DNA of 50,985 nt, from positions 1 to 50,985 of the forward strand of contig JBAXPV010000027.1 in assembly GCA_037132075.1 (NCBI GenBank), in the 5' to 3' direction. The position numbers and the translations under genes were made by a program. Shown piece by piece: positions 34,103 to 43,369 of the stretch. The notes under the pieces are model-generated. The model saw only the letters and a program-made list of their open reading frames with translations. It was not told the origin of the DNA and did not search any database. Numbering within the stretch: the first letter of the stretch is position 1; the number at the start of each line of letters is the position of its first letter. The stretch comes from JBAXPV01 sp037132075. GTDB lineage: Bacteria > Bacteroidota > Bacteroidia > Bacteroidales > CAIXZF01.

Positions 34103-35626
34103 ATGATAAGACTTAAAATAGATAACATAGATATCTCCGTTGAAGATGGCTCTTCAGTTCTTCAGGCTGCAGCTTCCGTAGGAATAGAAATTCCTGCCAT
34201 GTGCTACCTGGAAGGACATTCCAGCCATCCTTCCTGTATGGTGTGCATGGTAAAAGATGATACGAAAGGCAGCTTTTTTGCTTCCTGTGCGATGCCTGTT
34301 TCAGAAGGGATGGTGATTACCGCAACTTCACCTGAGGTACATGACTTGCGGCGTGAATCACTTGAATTGTTACTGAGTGACCACGTCGGAGATTGTGAAG
34401 CCCCGTGCACACTGACTTGCCCAGCAGCTATGAATATCCCGTTGATGAACCGTTTGATCGCAAAAGGGGACTTCATGAAAGCACTGGAGGTAGTACGGGA
34501 AGAAATTGCCCTGCCTCTAATCCTCGGCTATATCTGCCCTGCACCTTGCGAGAAGGCTTGTCGCCGTAAATCAATCGATGGCGCTGTTTCAATTTGCCTG
34601 CTTAAGCGATTTACAGCTCAGGATGCCGAAATGAGAATTTCAGGTCTAAAGCAGGCTGCACATAAAACCGGGAAAAAAGTCGCCATTATCGGAACTGGGC
34701 CTGCAGGACTTTCGGCTGCATTTTACCTGCTTCTTGCAGGAGCTGACTGCACACTTTTTGATAAAAATGCCGAAGCCGGTGGTGCAATGCGATATAGCAT
34801 CCCGGAAGAAGAACTACCAAGGTCGATGCTCGATGCCGACATTGAATGCATCCGCAGGATGGGAGCAGTCTTTACCATGAATACTCCTGTTAATAATGAT
34901 TTCATTGAGAACTCCTTAACTGGAGAATTTGACGCTGTTGTAATCGCTGACGGTGGTGATCTTGATCCTGTTTTGAAGAATGAAAATCCGTGGATATTTG
35001 CTTGTGGCAATAAAAATAGAAAACAGAAAATGGCTGTCAGGGCTGCTGCAATTGGACGGCAAACTGCCAATGAGGTTGGAATTTATCTCAAAACACTGAA
35101 GCCTGTGTACAAACTCAAATTTAATTCTGCGTTTGGCCATCTGACCAAATCAGAGGAACAGGAATATCTTAAAGAAAGCCATCACGAAAAAAAAACAGAA
35201 CCAGAAGGTGGGTTTATACAAGGATTTGATGCCAGGCAAGCTGTAGCTGAAGCCAGCCGCTGCCTGCATTGTGATTGTCGTAAACCGCTCAGCTGTAAGC
35301 TAAGAATTTATGCTGACCAGTATGGGGCGAATCGTAAAAAACACCTGGGTCCCGAACGACAACAACTGACAAAATCAATGCACCATGACCTTGTCATTTA
35401 TGAGCCTGAAAAATGTATCCGATGTGGACTCTGTGTGGAAATCAGCGCCAAAGAAGAATCACTGGGGCTCACCTATATTGGGCGTGGATTCGATGTCAGG
35501 ATCAATGTACCTTTTAACGAAACCATGGCAGAAGCACTGAAAAAAACCGCCGAAGCTTGCATCAAAGCCTGTCCTACTGGAGCTATTGCATTTAAAGATT
35601 CTGAGGAAACCAATTTGATGCTATGA
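34103..35626 (+). CDS. NuoG-N/GltD-like iron-sulfur flavoprotein apparently lacking the NAD(P)H domain
   Basis: 507 residues. Residues 1-78: [2Fe-2S] ferredoxin domain (Cys34, 45, 48, 62). Residues ~95-165: GltD-type Fe-S domain (Cys98/102/106 and Cys145/149/153). Residues ~191-: FAD site KKVAIIGTGPAGLSAA, then GGAMRYSIPEEELP. In GltD/NfnB a second Rossmann motif (GGGN.AMD.AR) for NADPH follows; here the chain passes from DAVVIADGG straight to the closing WIFACGN...AAAIGRQTA segment, so that domain is missing. A CLHCDC motif (387-392) and a NuoG-like [4Fe-4S] site (Cys438, 441, 444, 490; 486 nearby) end the protein. It starts two bases after NuoEF and overlaps propeller 6 by four bases. Confidence 0.88.
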   Translation: MIRLKIDNIDISVEDGSSVLQAAASVGIEIPAMCYLEGHSSHPSCMVCMVKDDTKGSFFASCAMPVSEGMVITATSPEVHDLRRESLELLLSDHVGDCEAPCTLTCPAAMNIPLMNRLIAKGDFMKALEVVREEIALPLILGYICPAPCEKACRRKSIDGAVSICLLKRFTAQDAEMRISGLKQAAHKTGKKVAIIGTGPAGLSAAFYLLLAGADCTLFDKNAEAGGAMRYSIPEEELPRSMLDADIECIRRMGAVFTMNTPVNNDFIENSLTGEFDAVVIADGGDLDPVLKNENPWIFACGNKNRKQKMAVRAAAIGRQTANEVGIYLKTLKPVYKLKFNSAFGHLTKSEEQEYLKESHHEKKTEPEGGFIQGFDARQAVAEASRCLHCDCRKPLSCKLRIYADQYGANRKKHLGPERQQLTKSMHHDLVIYEPEKCIRCGLCVEISAKEESLGLTYIGRGFDVRINVPFNETMAEALKKTAEACIKACPTGAIAFKDSEETNLML

Positions 35627-36741
35627 GTAAATTTCTTGTCATTTCATTACTGAGTTTATTAATCACGTATGTTGTTGTTGCACAGCATTCACCGGGAGAT
35701 GACTGGACTTCCTTCAGAGGAAATTCAGCATTGACAGGGGTTTCAGAAGCAAGAATATCGCCTCCACTGACTTTATTGTGGAATCTCAAAACAGGAGATG
35801 CCATTAAATCTTCTCCTGTAATCGTAAATAATACCATATATATAGGATCTAACGATGGGAATCTGTATGCGATCACAGCAGATGGCAAGTTGAAATGGAA
35901 ATTCAAAGCGGGTTCTGCCATTGAAGCTGCACCTTTAGTTTTAGATAATGTTGTATTTGTGGGTTCACTGGAAGGCATTCTTTTTGCGATTGATGCATCT
36001 TCAGGAAAACTAAGATGGAAATACAAAACGGATGGACAAATTTCTGGCTCTTGCAACTGGGTCTTTAGTCAGGATAGAAAAAGGAAATATATCCTTATCG
36101 GCAGTTACGATTATTTCCTTCACTGCGTGGATGCAGAAAGTGGAAAGCTATTGTGGAAGTATGAATCAGGAAATTTTATCAATGGTTCAGCTTCTGTAAA
36201 TAATAAACTTGCGGTCTTTGGAGGTTGCGACGGGATTTTACATATGGTAAACACCAGCAATGGCAAGGCTTCCGGAAACATCGACATTGGGACCTATATT
36301 CCTGCTTCGACAGCCATCAGCCGGGATCTGGCTTATTTTGGCAATTATGACGGTGAATTCTATTGCCTGGATTTAAAAACAAAAAAAAACAAATGGAAAA
36401 CAGAAGGTGGAGGAGCATTCCTGGCATCACCTGCCGTTTCCGGGAAATATGTCGTCACCGGGTCACAAAATAAGAATGTATATTGCTATGACAGCCACAA
36501 GGGTGGGGTACTTTGGAAGTTCAAAGCGCTTGGCAAAGTTGATGCGTCTCCTATAATCACAGGAGGCTTCGTTGTCATTGCCTCGGCTGATGGGCGTTTG
36601 CGCTTTTTAGAACTTAGCAGTGGCCTGGAGAAATGGAAATACGAAGTCGGCAGCCCAATGAGTGGAACGCCTGCAGTTACATCAACCTTAATTGTTGTAG
36701 GTGCAGAAGATGGGAAAATTTATGGATTTGGAATTAAATAA
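35623..36741 (+). CDS. PQQ-like/BamB-like beta-propeller protein 6 (periplasmic)
   Basis: 372 residues; signal peptide (MSKFLVISLLSLLITYVVVAQ), then DDWTSFRGNSALTG and a very regular propeller (GNLYAITADGKLKWKFKAGS, GILFAIDASSGKLRWKYKTDG, GKLLWKYESGNF...). The regularity is closer to BamB than to propellers 1-4, so it is probably not a recent duplicate of them. No metal-binding motif. The ATGA overlap with the upstream flavoprotein gene implies coupled translation of a periplasmic and a cytoplasmic product, an unusual pairing. Confidence 0.88.
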   Translation: MSKFLVISLLSLLITYVVVAQHSPGDDWTSFRGNSALTGVSEARISPPLTLLWNLKTGDAIKSSPVIVNNTIYIGSNDGNLYAITADGKLKWKFKAGSAIEAAPLVLDNVVFVGSLEGILFAIDASSGKLRWKYKTDGQISGSCNWVFSQDRKRKYILIGSYDYFLHCVDAESGKLLWKYESGNFINGSASVNNKLAVFGGCDGILHMVNTSNGKASGNIDIGTYIPASTAISRDLAYFGNYDGEFYCLDLKTKKNKWKTEGGGAFLASPAVSGKYVVTGSQNKNVYCYDSHKGGVLWKFKALGKVDASPIITGGFVVIASADGRLRFLELSSGLEKWKYEVGSPMSGTPAVTSTLIVVGAEDGKIYGFGIK

Positions 36742-36747
36742 GGGATC

Positions 36748-38034
36748 ATGAAGATTGTATTTATCGTCCCCGGTTTCGGTGGCACCTTTTATTGTGGGAA
36801 CTGCCTACGCGACAGCGCCGTGGTTGCCAGTCTGAAAAAGGCAGGACATCAGGCGGTGACCTTACCTATGTACCTTCCACTCACCATGAATGGACAAGCT
36901 CCTGATGATGGCATTCCTGTGTTTTATGGTGCAGTAAATATCTATTTGAAGCAGTTTCCTGTATTCAGGCATATGCCTAAGTGGTTTGAGAACCTGATGG
37001 ACTCCCCGCCAATCCTGAAATTTGCTGCAAAAAAATCAGGGTCAACCCGGGCCGCCGGCCTGGAATCTCTAACAGAATCTATGCTTTTAGGTGCAGAAGG
37101 TCACCAAAGTGCTGAATTGCGGCAACTGACTGATTACCTTAAAAATCATGAAAAGCCTGATGTCGTTCATTTCTCCAATGCACTATTGCTGGGCATGGCA
37201 AAGCAAATCCGGGATGAAGTTAAAGTCCCTGTCGTATTTTCCCTCCAGGATGAAGATGTTTGGGTTGATGCTATGCATGAAGACCAGCGCGAAAAAATAT
37301 GGCAGCTAATGGCTGATAAGGCGAAGGATGTGGATGCCTTTTTGGCTGTCAGTAAGTTCTTTTCAGGGATCATGCAAAAACGCTTATCGATTCCTGATGA
37401 AAAAATCTTCCTGAATTATGTCGGTGTTGATCCAGACGCCTACACATATCATAAACCTGCAGGAAAACCCCAGACCATCGGCTATGTATCCAGGATCTGT
37501 GAAGAGAATGGCTTTGAAATTCTTGTCGATGCCTTCATTCTTCTAAAGAAAAATTCAGCATTCAAGAACCTTAAACTCAAAGCAACAGGAGGGAGGACCG
37601 CGGATGATTCTAAGTTCATTCATCATCAAATCAGCAAATTACAAGAAAATGGCCTGGCTTTGGATTTCGAGATTCAGGATGATTTCAGCCCTTCAGGTTT
37701 ACAGACCTTCTTTGATTCCGTACAAGTAGTGTCGGTACCTGTATTGAAAGGAGAAGCCTTTGGGCTTTACCAGCTTGAAGCACTGGCAGCTGGTGTTCCG
37801 CTGGTCCAACCGGCATTGGGTGCTTTCCCGGAAATTATCGAGGCAACAGGAGGTGGCGTAATTTATCAACCAAACACAGCAAGTGCATTGGCCGGTACAT
37901 TAAGTGAATTGTTATTGAATCCCTTACAACTGGATTCCCTTAGCAGTGCAGGGAGAAAATCTATTGTTGACCAATTTAACAGTTCAAATCTCACCGCAAA
38001 GATGGTGGAAATATATCATATTTTACTTAAATAA
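36748..38034 (+). CDS. GT4-type glycosyltransferase
   Basis: 428 residues with the GT-B layout. The N-terminal domain opens MKIVFIVPGFGGTFYCGNCLRDS (donor/acceptor glycine-rich loop); the C-terminal domain carries YVSRICEENGFEILVDAF and the GT4 signature EAFGLYQLEALAAGVPLV (the E-x7-E motif near residue 335). No membrane segments, so it is a cytoplasmic or peripheral enzyme. It begins six bases after propeller 6. Acceptor and sugar are unknown; modification of a secreted or envelope component is possible. Confidence 0.88.
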   Translation: MKIVFIVPGFGGTFYCGNCLRDSAVVASLKKAGHQAVTLPMYLPLTMNGQAPDDGIPVFYGAVNIYLKQFPVFRHMPKWFENLMDSPPILKFAAKKSGSTRAAGLESLTESMLLGAEGHQSAELRQLTDYLKNHEKPDVVHFSNALLLGMAKQIRDEVKVPVVFSLQDEDVWVDAMHEDQREKIWQLMADKAKDVDAFLAVSKFFSGIMQKRLSIPDEKIFLNYVGVDPDAYTYHKPAGKPQTIGYVSRICEENGFEILVDAFILLKKNSAFKNLKLKATGGRTADDSKFIHHQISKLQENGLALDFEIQDDFSPSGLQTFFDSVQVVSVPVLKGEAFGLYQLEALAAGVPLVQPALGAFPEIIEATGGGVIYQPNTASALAGTLSELLLNPLQLDSLSSAGRKSIVDQFNSSNLTAKMVEIYHILLK

Positions 38035-38064
38035 TAACTTTATATAAATGCATATAAATTACTT

Positions 38065-38757
38065 ATGCTAGCCATATTAAAAAACATATCAAAAATTTAC
38101 ATGAATCCGGGTTCGCCCATTCAAAATACTGTCCTGCAAGAAATCTCACTTGACATTCAACCAGGGGAAAAGATTGCCATCATAGGCCCGTCTGGCTCAG
38201 GCAAGACCACCTTACTCAACATCCTTGGCACCCTCGACAAACCTACTTCAGGGGACGTCAGCTTTGAGGGAATCGGATCACTGAAGCTTGACTCGGATCG
38301 ATTGGCAGCAATAAGAAATACCTTCCTGGGTTTTGTTTTTCAAAGCCACCACCTTTTACCACAACTCAGCCTGATTGAAAACATCATGTTGCCCCTGATG
38401 CCTTTGAAAGACCGGGATCTCCTAAACGCTGCGAAATCCCGGGCCCTGGTCTTGATAGAAAGAGTCGGCTTAACACAACATATAAATAAGTTTCCAGCCC
38501 AGCTTTCTTTAGGAGAGTGCCAGCGCACTGCCGTCATTCGTGCCCTCATCAACAACCCCAAACTGCTACTGGCCGATGAACCCACGGGTTCGCTGGATGC
38601 ATTCAATGCCACTGAGCTTACTAAATTACTTTGTGAACTCAATATGGAACAAAATGTGGCCCTTGTGATTGTCACTCATTCCATGGAACTGGCCGAAAAA
38701 ATGGACAAAATCTACCAGCTTCGCCAGGGAAGGTTACATGAATTTGAGAAAAACTGA
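38065..38757 (+). CDS. ABC transporter ATP-binding protein, LolD/MacB type
   Basis: 230 residues with Walker A GPSGSGKTT (41-49), Q-loop FQSHHLLPQL, a signature LSLGECQ (147-153) in place of the usual LSGGQ/LSGGE, Walker B LLLADEP and an H-loop VIVTHS. The fold and length match the LolD/MacB/FtsE group that pairs with FtsX-type permeases, such as the one directly downstream (11-base gap). This group drives mechanotransmission or lipoprotein/peptide extraction rather than solute import. Confidence 0.92.
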   Translation: MLAILKNISKIYMNPGSPIQNTVLQEISLDIQPGEKIAIIGPSGSGKTTLLNILGTLDKPTSGDVSFEGIGSLKLDSDRLAAIRNTFLGFVFQSHHLLPQLSLIENIMLPLMPLKDRDLLNAAKSRALVLIERVGLTQHINKFPAQLSLGECQRTAVIRALINNPKLLLADEPTGSLDAFNATELTKLLCELNMEQNVALVIVTHSMELAEKMDKIYQLRQGRLHEFEKN

Positions 38758-38768
38758 TATAGGGCACG

Positions 38769-41700
38769 ATGACACGACTTTCACTAATCATCCGTAACCT
38801 GAAATATTACCGGAGCGCATATTATGCAATCCTGGCAGGTACAATGCTAAGTACAGCCGTTTTAACAGGGGCACTGATTGTTGGGGATTCTTTACGTCAC
38901 AGCTTGCTGCACATCACTGAAATGCGCCTGGGGAAAACTTGTTTTGCGATTAAATCAAATGAGCGATATTTCCGGCAACAACTTGCCTCAGAACTATCTG
39001 GTCGCTGCGGAAATCTGGTTGCTCCCTTACTGCAGCTTAAAGGAATTGCTGTTAATGGCGGCAACAATACCCAAATAAACCAGGTAGACGTTTTGGGTAT
39101 TGATGATCGGTTTTTAGCATTTTGGAAGCCCACTCCCGGGACATTAAGTGACAATGAAGCCTTTATAAGCCAAAATGTCGCCGAAAAACTTAAACTGAAA
39201 GCCGGTGATGACTTTATTCTGAAATCAAAAAAGCTGAGCTTCTCATCAGAAAACGCACCATTTGTTTCTGAAAAAGAACCGCTGGTGGTTTTCCGTATAA
39301 AGGTCAAAGCCATCGTCACTGATGAACAATCAGGTCGCTTTAGCTTGAAAAGTAACCAAATGTCACCTTTCAATATTTTCGTTCAATTAACGGCGCTTTC
39401 CTCAAAACTTGGTTTGCCGGGCTTTGCCAATGTAATGTTGGTTTCAGATCAGCAGCGTGAACTCACCACTCGAAAGCTTGACTCCTTACTTCACATGAGT
39501 TGGTGCGCTGATGACGCCGGATTGAAAATCAGGAGTATTACAGGGAAGAATAACTATGAAATCAAATCGGAACTGATCTTTTTCAATAACCTGACTGCAA
39601 ACTCCATCAAAAAAAGTATTCCCAGGGCAAAACCCTTTTTGACCTACCTCGTCAATGCCGTATCGACCCCCGATAAGTCAACACCCTATTCGTTTGTTAC
39701 TGCAGTAGATTCTGAGTATACAGGCATTAATATATCTGCGCATGAGATTATTCTCTCCGACTGGATCGCGAATGACCTCGACGTAAAACCTGGAGATTCG
39801 GTCACCTTGCGCTATTTCAAAATGGGTGCCTTGCGCAAGCTAAATGAAGACAGTGCCCGCTTTGCAGTAAAATTGATACTTCCTCTTAAAAACCCGCTCT
39901 TTGACAAAACACTGATGCCCGATTTTCCAGGGATGTCAGACGCAGGAAACTGCCGAGACTGGGAAACCGGGGCACCAATAGACCTGCATAAAATCAGGGA
40001 TCAGGATGAACAATATTGGAAAGACTATAGAGGAACTCCCAAAGCACTGATTTCATTTTCCGATGGCCAAAAGTTGTTTGACAATGCCTTTGGACATATA
40101 ACATCCTTTCGGTTTTCTTCGGATAGCCAGGAGATTGAGAAGATCAAAGTCAAGCTTATTTCTAACCTCATCCCGGCCGAACAGGGATACTCTATTCAGA
40201 ATGTTTACCAGGATGGCATAACTGCAGCCACCAATTCGAGCGATTTTGGAGAACTCTTTTTAAGTCTGAGCTTTTTTATCATCATTGCAGCCTTACTTTT
40301 AACTGCCCTCTTATTTTCAAACCACGCCCGGCTTAGATTTCGGGAAACAGCCATCTATGCTGCCATTGGATTCCTGAAAAGAGACATAGTGAGGATTCTA
40401 TCTGTGGAAGCCGCCATCATTTCAGTCATGGGAGGTATTGGTGGTATTGTTGCAGGAATTGGATACAACAAACTCATGTTACTGGGCTTAAATACCCTAT
40501 GGAATGGTGCTGTTCGCAGCTCATTTTTGGAAATGCAATTGCTTCCAGATACACTATTTATTGGGTTCATTTCAGGCACTTTAAGCGCATTTCTAGTGAT
40601 GTTTTTCGTACTGAAACGGCGCTTTAAAAATCCACTGGCCCTGATGGTAAAAGGAGGCTTATTGCTAAAATTTGCAAAAGGTCAAAAGCTCAATTCAAAA
40701 CTCGTAATTGCCTCATTGTTAATAATTTTCGGATATGCCATTCCCGTGTATGCTGTCATGTCAGGCCAAAGCGACAATTCCCTTCCATTCCTGATAGCAG
40801 GAGCACAGATCCTTTCCGGAGGAATCCTGCTTTTTGATCATGCCCTGGCTTACACTTTACGCAAGACTAGAAACGCGTTAAATGGTTCTTACATACTGAT
40901 TGTCAGAAATATTGGTATAAATAGACCCAGGACAATCACCGCAGTTTCCTTATTGGCGATTGGAACTTTTTCTGTTCTTATCACAGGTGCTAATATGAAA
41001 ACATTCATTGGCACTGAGAATAAGCGGCAATCCGGTACAGGAGGATTCCTTTTTTGGACAGAATCTACACTTCCCTTTCGCTACGACTTAAACACTCAGG
41101 AAGGACAGGAAAAATACAGTCTCACCGATGAGCCTCAATTGAAGAATCTACACTTCATGCAGATGCAGCGCCTCGATGGCACTGATGCCAGCTGTCTTAA
41201 CCTTAACCATGTCTCAAATCCTGCCATTCTTGGACTCGACGCTGACTATCTCGATCAACAACAATCATTCAGTTTTGTGAAAACCGAAGCTTTTGTTGAC
41301 CCGAACCATCCCTGGCTCAGTTTGAATAAAGCACTTGGCAAAGGGATCATTCCCGCTTATGCAGACCAGTCGGTAATCCAATGGAATATGCATAAGGAAG
41401 TAGGGGATACCCTCCGCTATACCGATGAATCCGGGAAAGTGCTATTTGTAAAGATTATTGGAGGATTGGATAATTCCATTTTCCAGGGAAATATATTGAT
41501 ATCCGCACAATTGTTCAAACAGTACTTTCCGTCAAATGGCGCTTCGAACGTGATGCTGCTTAATGGCGAAGTAAGCAATCGAATTGCAGCTTCAGAAAGA
41601 CTTGAATACCTGTTTCAGGACTATGGCTTTACGCTGAGCACTGCATCAGAAAGGCTGGCAGCGTTTAATTCCGTTGAAGATACGTATTTATCGGTATTTA

Positions 41701-42062
41701 TGATGCTGGGCGGACTAGGGATGATACTGGGAACCATTGGACTTGGAATCATCATGCTCCGGAACCTGGATGAAAGAAAACAAGAAATTGCCATTTACAA
41801 AGCCATTGGATTTAATGAAAAAGTTATTTTGAAATTAATTCTTGCAGAAAACCTGTTGATCCTAATCTCTGGAGTTGGAATCGGCATCTTTGCGGCCATG
41901 ATTGGTATGCTACCCTCATTTTTATCTCAATCATTTCATTTACAGCCTGGTCTGATGCTAATAATAACAAGTTTAATCTTACTAAATGGCATCCTTTGGA
42001 TCTATTTCCCACTGAAATCAAACCTGAAGAAAGACTTTGTTTTGGACTTAAAAATGGAATAA
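38769..42062 (+). CDS. Large FtsX-type ABC permease with duplicated permease core
   Basis: 1097 residues. An N-terminal helix (~20-38) precedes a long periplasmic MacB-PCD-like region; an FtsX core of three helices follows (~498-615); two to four further helices (~645-755); a second periplasmic region; and a second FtsX core (~975-1090), giving the duplicated architecture of the YknZ/YbbP-type permeases. It partners the ATPase upstream. The transported substrate is unknown. Such systems may release lipoproteins or large envelope molecules, and its place after the propeller genes may mean that it handles their products or the glycosylated product of the preceding gene. Confidence 0.88.
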   Translation: MTRLSLIIRNLKYYRSAYYAILAGTMLSTAVLTGALIVGDSLRHSLLHITEMRLGKTCFAIKSNERYFRQQLASELSGRCGNLVAPLLQLKGIAVNGGNNTQINQVDVLGIDDRFLAFWKPTPGTLSDNEAFISQNVAEKLKLKAGDDFILKSKKLSFSSENAPFVSEKEPLVVFRIKVKAIVTDEQSGRFSLKSNQMSPFNIFVQLTALSSKLGLPGFANVMLVSDQQRELTTRKLDSLLHMSWCADDAGLKIRSITGKNNYEIKSELIFFNNLTANSIKKSIPRAKPFLTYLVNAVSTPDKSTPYSFVTAVDSEYTGINISAHEIILSDWIANDLDVKPGDSVTLRYFKMGALRKLNEDSARFAVKLILPLKNPLFDKTLMPDFPGMSDAGNCRDWETGAPIDLHKIRDQDEQYWKDYRGTPKALISFSDGQKLFDNAFGHITSFRFSSDSQEIEKIKVKLISNLIPAEQGYSIQNVYQDGITAATNSSDFGELFLSLSFFIIIAALLLTALLFSNHARLRFRETAIYAAIGFLKRDIVRILSVEAAIISVMGGIGGIVAGIGYNKLMLLGLNTLWNGAVRSSFLEMQLLPDTLFIGFISGTLSAFLVMFFVLKRRFKNPLALMVKGGLLLKFAKGQKLNSKLVIASLLIIFGYAIPVYAVMSGQSDNSLPFLIAGAQILSGGILLFDHALAYTLRKTRNALNGSYILIVRNIGINRPRTITAVSLLAIGTFSVLITGANMKTFIGTENKRQSGTGGFLFWTESTLPFRYDLNTQEGQEKYSLTDEPQLKNLHFMQMQRLDGTDASCLNLNHVSNPAILGLDADYLDQQQSFSFVKTEAFVDPNHPWLSLNKALGKGIIPAYADQSVIQWNMHKEVGDTLRYTDESGKVLFVKIIGGLDNSIFQGNILISAQLFKQYFPSNGASNVMLLNGEVSNRIAASERLEYLFQDYGFTLSTASERLAAFNSVEDTYLSVFMMLGGLGMILGTIGLGIIMLRNLDERKQEIAIYKAIGFNEKVILKLILAENLLILISGVGIGIFAAMIGMLPSFLSQSFHLQPGLMLIITSLILLNGILWIYFPLKSNLKKDFVLDLKME

Positions 42063-42101
42063 CAAATTAACTGATTTTATAAACAACCCATGCCAATACT
42101 T

Positions 42102-43369
42102 ATGCAAACGCCTCATCGCCTGGTTCGGATTACTCTTTTATTCATTGGTATTTTTATCTGGCAAATTTCGTACAGCCAGAAAACTTTATTTCTGCTTATG
42201 TTCTTACCCTGAAAGGAGATACTATTCACGGATATATTCACTATAGAAACTGGGGTAAGAATCCGGATAAAATATCATTCAGGAAAGAAAAAGATGCTTA
42301 TACAATAATCTATAAACCATTGGATATCATAGAATTCGGTGTTAACGGCAATTTATATACAAGCGCTATTATCAAATCGGAAATAAGTAGTAGTAATGTT
42401 CAAGACTTGGAAGCTTCTCCTAATCTTAACTTGACAACGGACACCTGTTTTCTTCAGATCCTGGTTAGGGGGCCAAAATGTCTGTATTATTACCTTACAG
42501 ACAATGGAAAAGAACAATTCTATATTTTGAATACAACTTCGATCGACCTACTGGTTTATAAAAAGTACATCAAGGACCCATTTTCAACCGCGACAATTCT
42601 GGAAAACAAGAGGTTTATTGGTCAATTGTCCATTTACCTTCAAGATTGCCCATCGCTCCGAACAAACTTAAATTCTGCTTCTTACACAAAAAACAGCCTC
42701 GAGAGGATTTTTCTGAAATACTATGATTGTACCAAGGAAAACCTGAATTATAACAAAAAGACTAAGGTAATCAAGCCTGAATTTGGCTTTTTAGCCGGAC
42801 TGTCTGAGACTTCACTTATATTTAATAGTGATCTGTATGCCGAATTGGTGTATGCAGATTACCAACCATCAACGAATGTTACTTGTGGCGCATATGTTAA
42901 CATTAATCTTCCAGGAAGTCTGAAAGATTTTGTTATCTGTAATGGACTTGTTTTTACATCCTATGCTGTAAGCGGAAGTTATACAGATTATTATAGTTCA
43001 AATCAATATACAATCACAGATACTAAATTCGATTATTCATACTTGAAGCTAAATACCATGATACGATATATGTTTCCTATAAAGCATTTTATGGGTTTTG
43101 CAAATGCAGGTATATCCAATGGAATCGCATTAAAAGCTTATTCCTACAGTCATTCTTATATAAAGTTCTTTACTTCAGTTTCTGAAGAAACCGGAACCGC
43201 AATCTCGGATCCTGATCCTTTCGAACAAGGCTTTTATCTGGGTCTTGGATCCCGCTACAAGAAATATAACTTAGAATTCCGATACGAACTTGGAAGTGGG
43301 ATGTCACAATACAATTCTCTGGGATCAACAACGAAGCGCCTTATTCTCATGTTTGGCTATCAATTGTAA
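42102..43369 (+). pseudogene. Outer-membrane beta-barrel protein gene with a -1 frameshift
   Basis: An ATG at 42102 (or 42090 in frame) opens a good signal peptide (MQTPHRLVRITLLFIGIFIWQISYSQ) that stops soon after. In the next frame the family-typical start continues: NFISAYVLTLKGDTIHGYIHYRNWGKNPDKISF, then about 380 residues to 43369. The frames join at the A run 42180-42183: adding one A gives SQKNFISAYVL. The mature part ends in barrel-like strands (LEFRYELGSGMSQY, LILMFGYQL). The motif KGDTI.GYI.YRNW.KNP is common to a Bacteroidota barrel-protein family of unknown function. It is either a sequencing or assembly error or a genuine mutation; an open frame alone (from 42320) would have no signal peptide. 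Confidence 0.75.

Larger units (their letters stand above)
21833..42062 (+). other. Putative 14-gene propeller-redox operon
   Basis: All genes from 21833 to 42062 lie on the plus strand with gaps of 1-31 bases or overlaps (TGATG at 31745-31749, ATGA at 35623-35626). Order: propellers 1-4, NHL propeller, NapG-like Fe-S protein, NapH-like membrane protein, membrane-anchored propeller 5, NuoEF fusion, NuoG/GltD-like flavoprotein, propeller 6, GT4, ABC ATPase, FtsX permease. No terminator-like hairpin was seen inside. The redox core (28013-35626) is the most tightly packed part. The last three genes follow with slightly larger gaps and may be a separate function. Confidence 0.8.

Noticed and set aside
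31747..35626. Complex I (nuo operon) or electron-bifurcating hydrogenase
   Set aside because: No membrane subunits NuoA/H/J-N, no hydrogenase catalytic subunit and no maturation genes are present; only NuoE/F/G-like parts occur.
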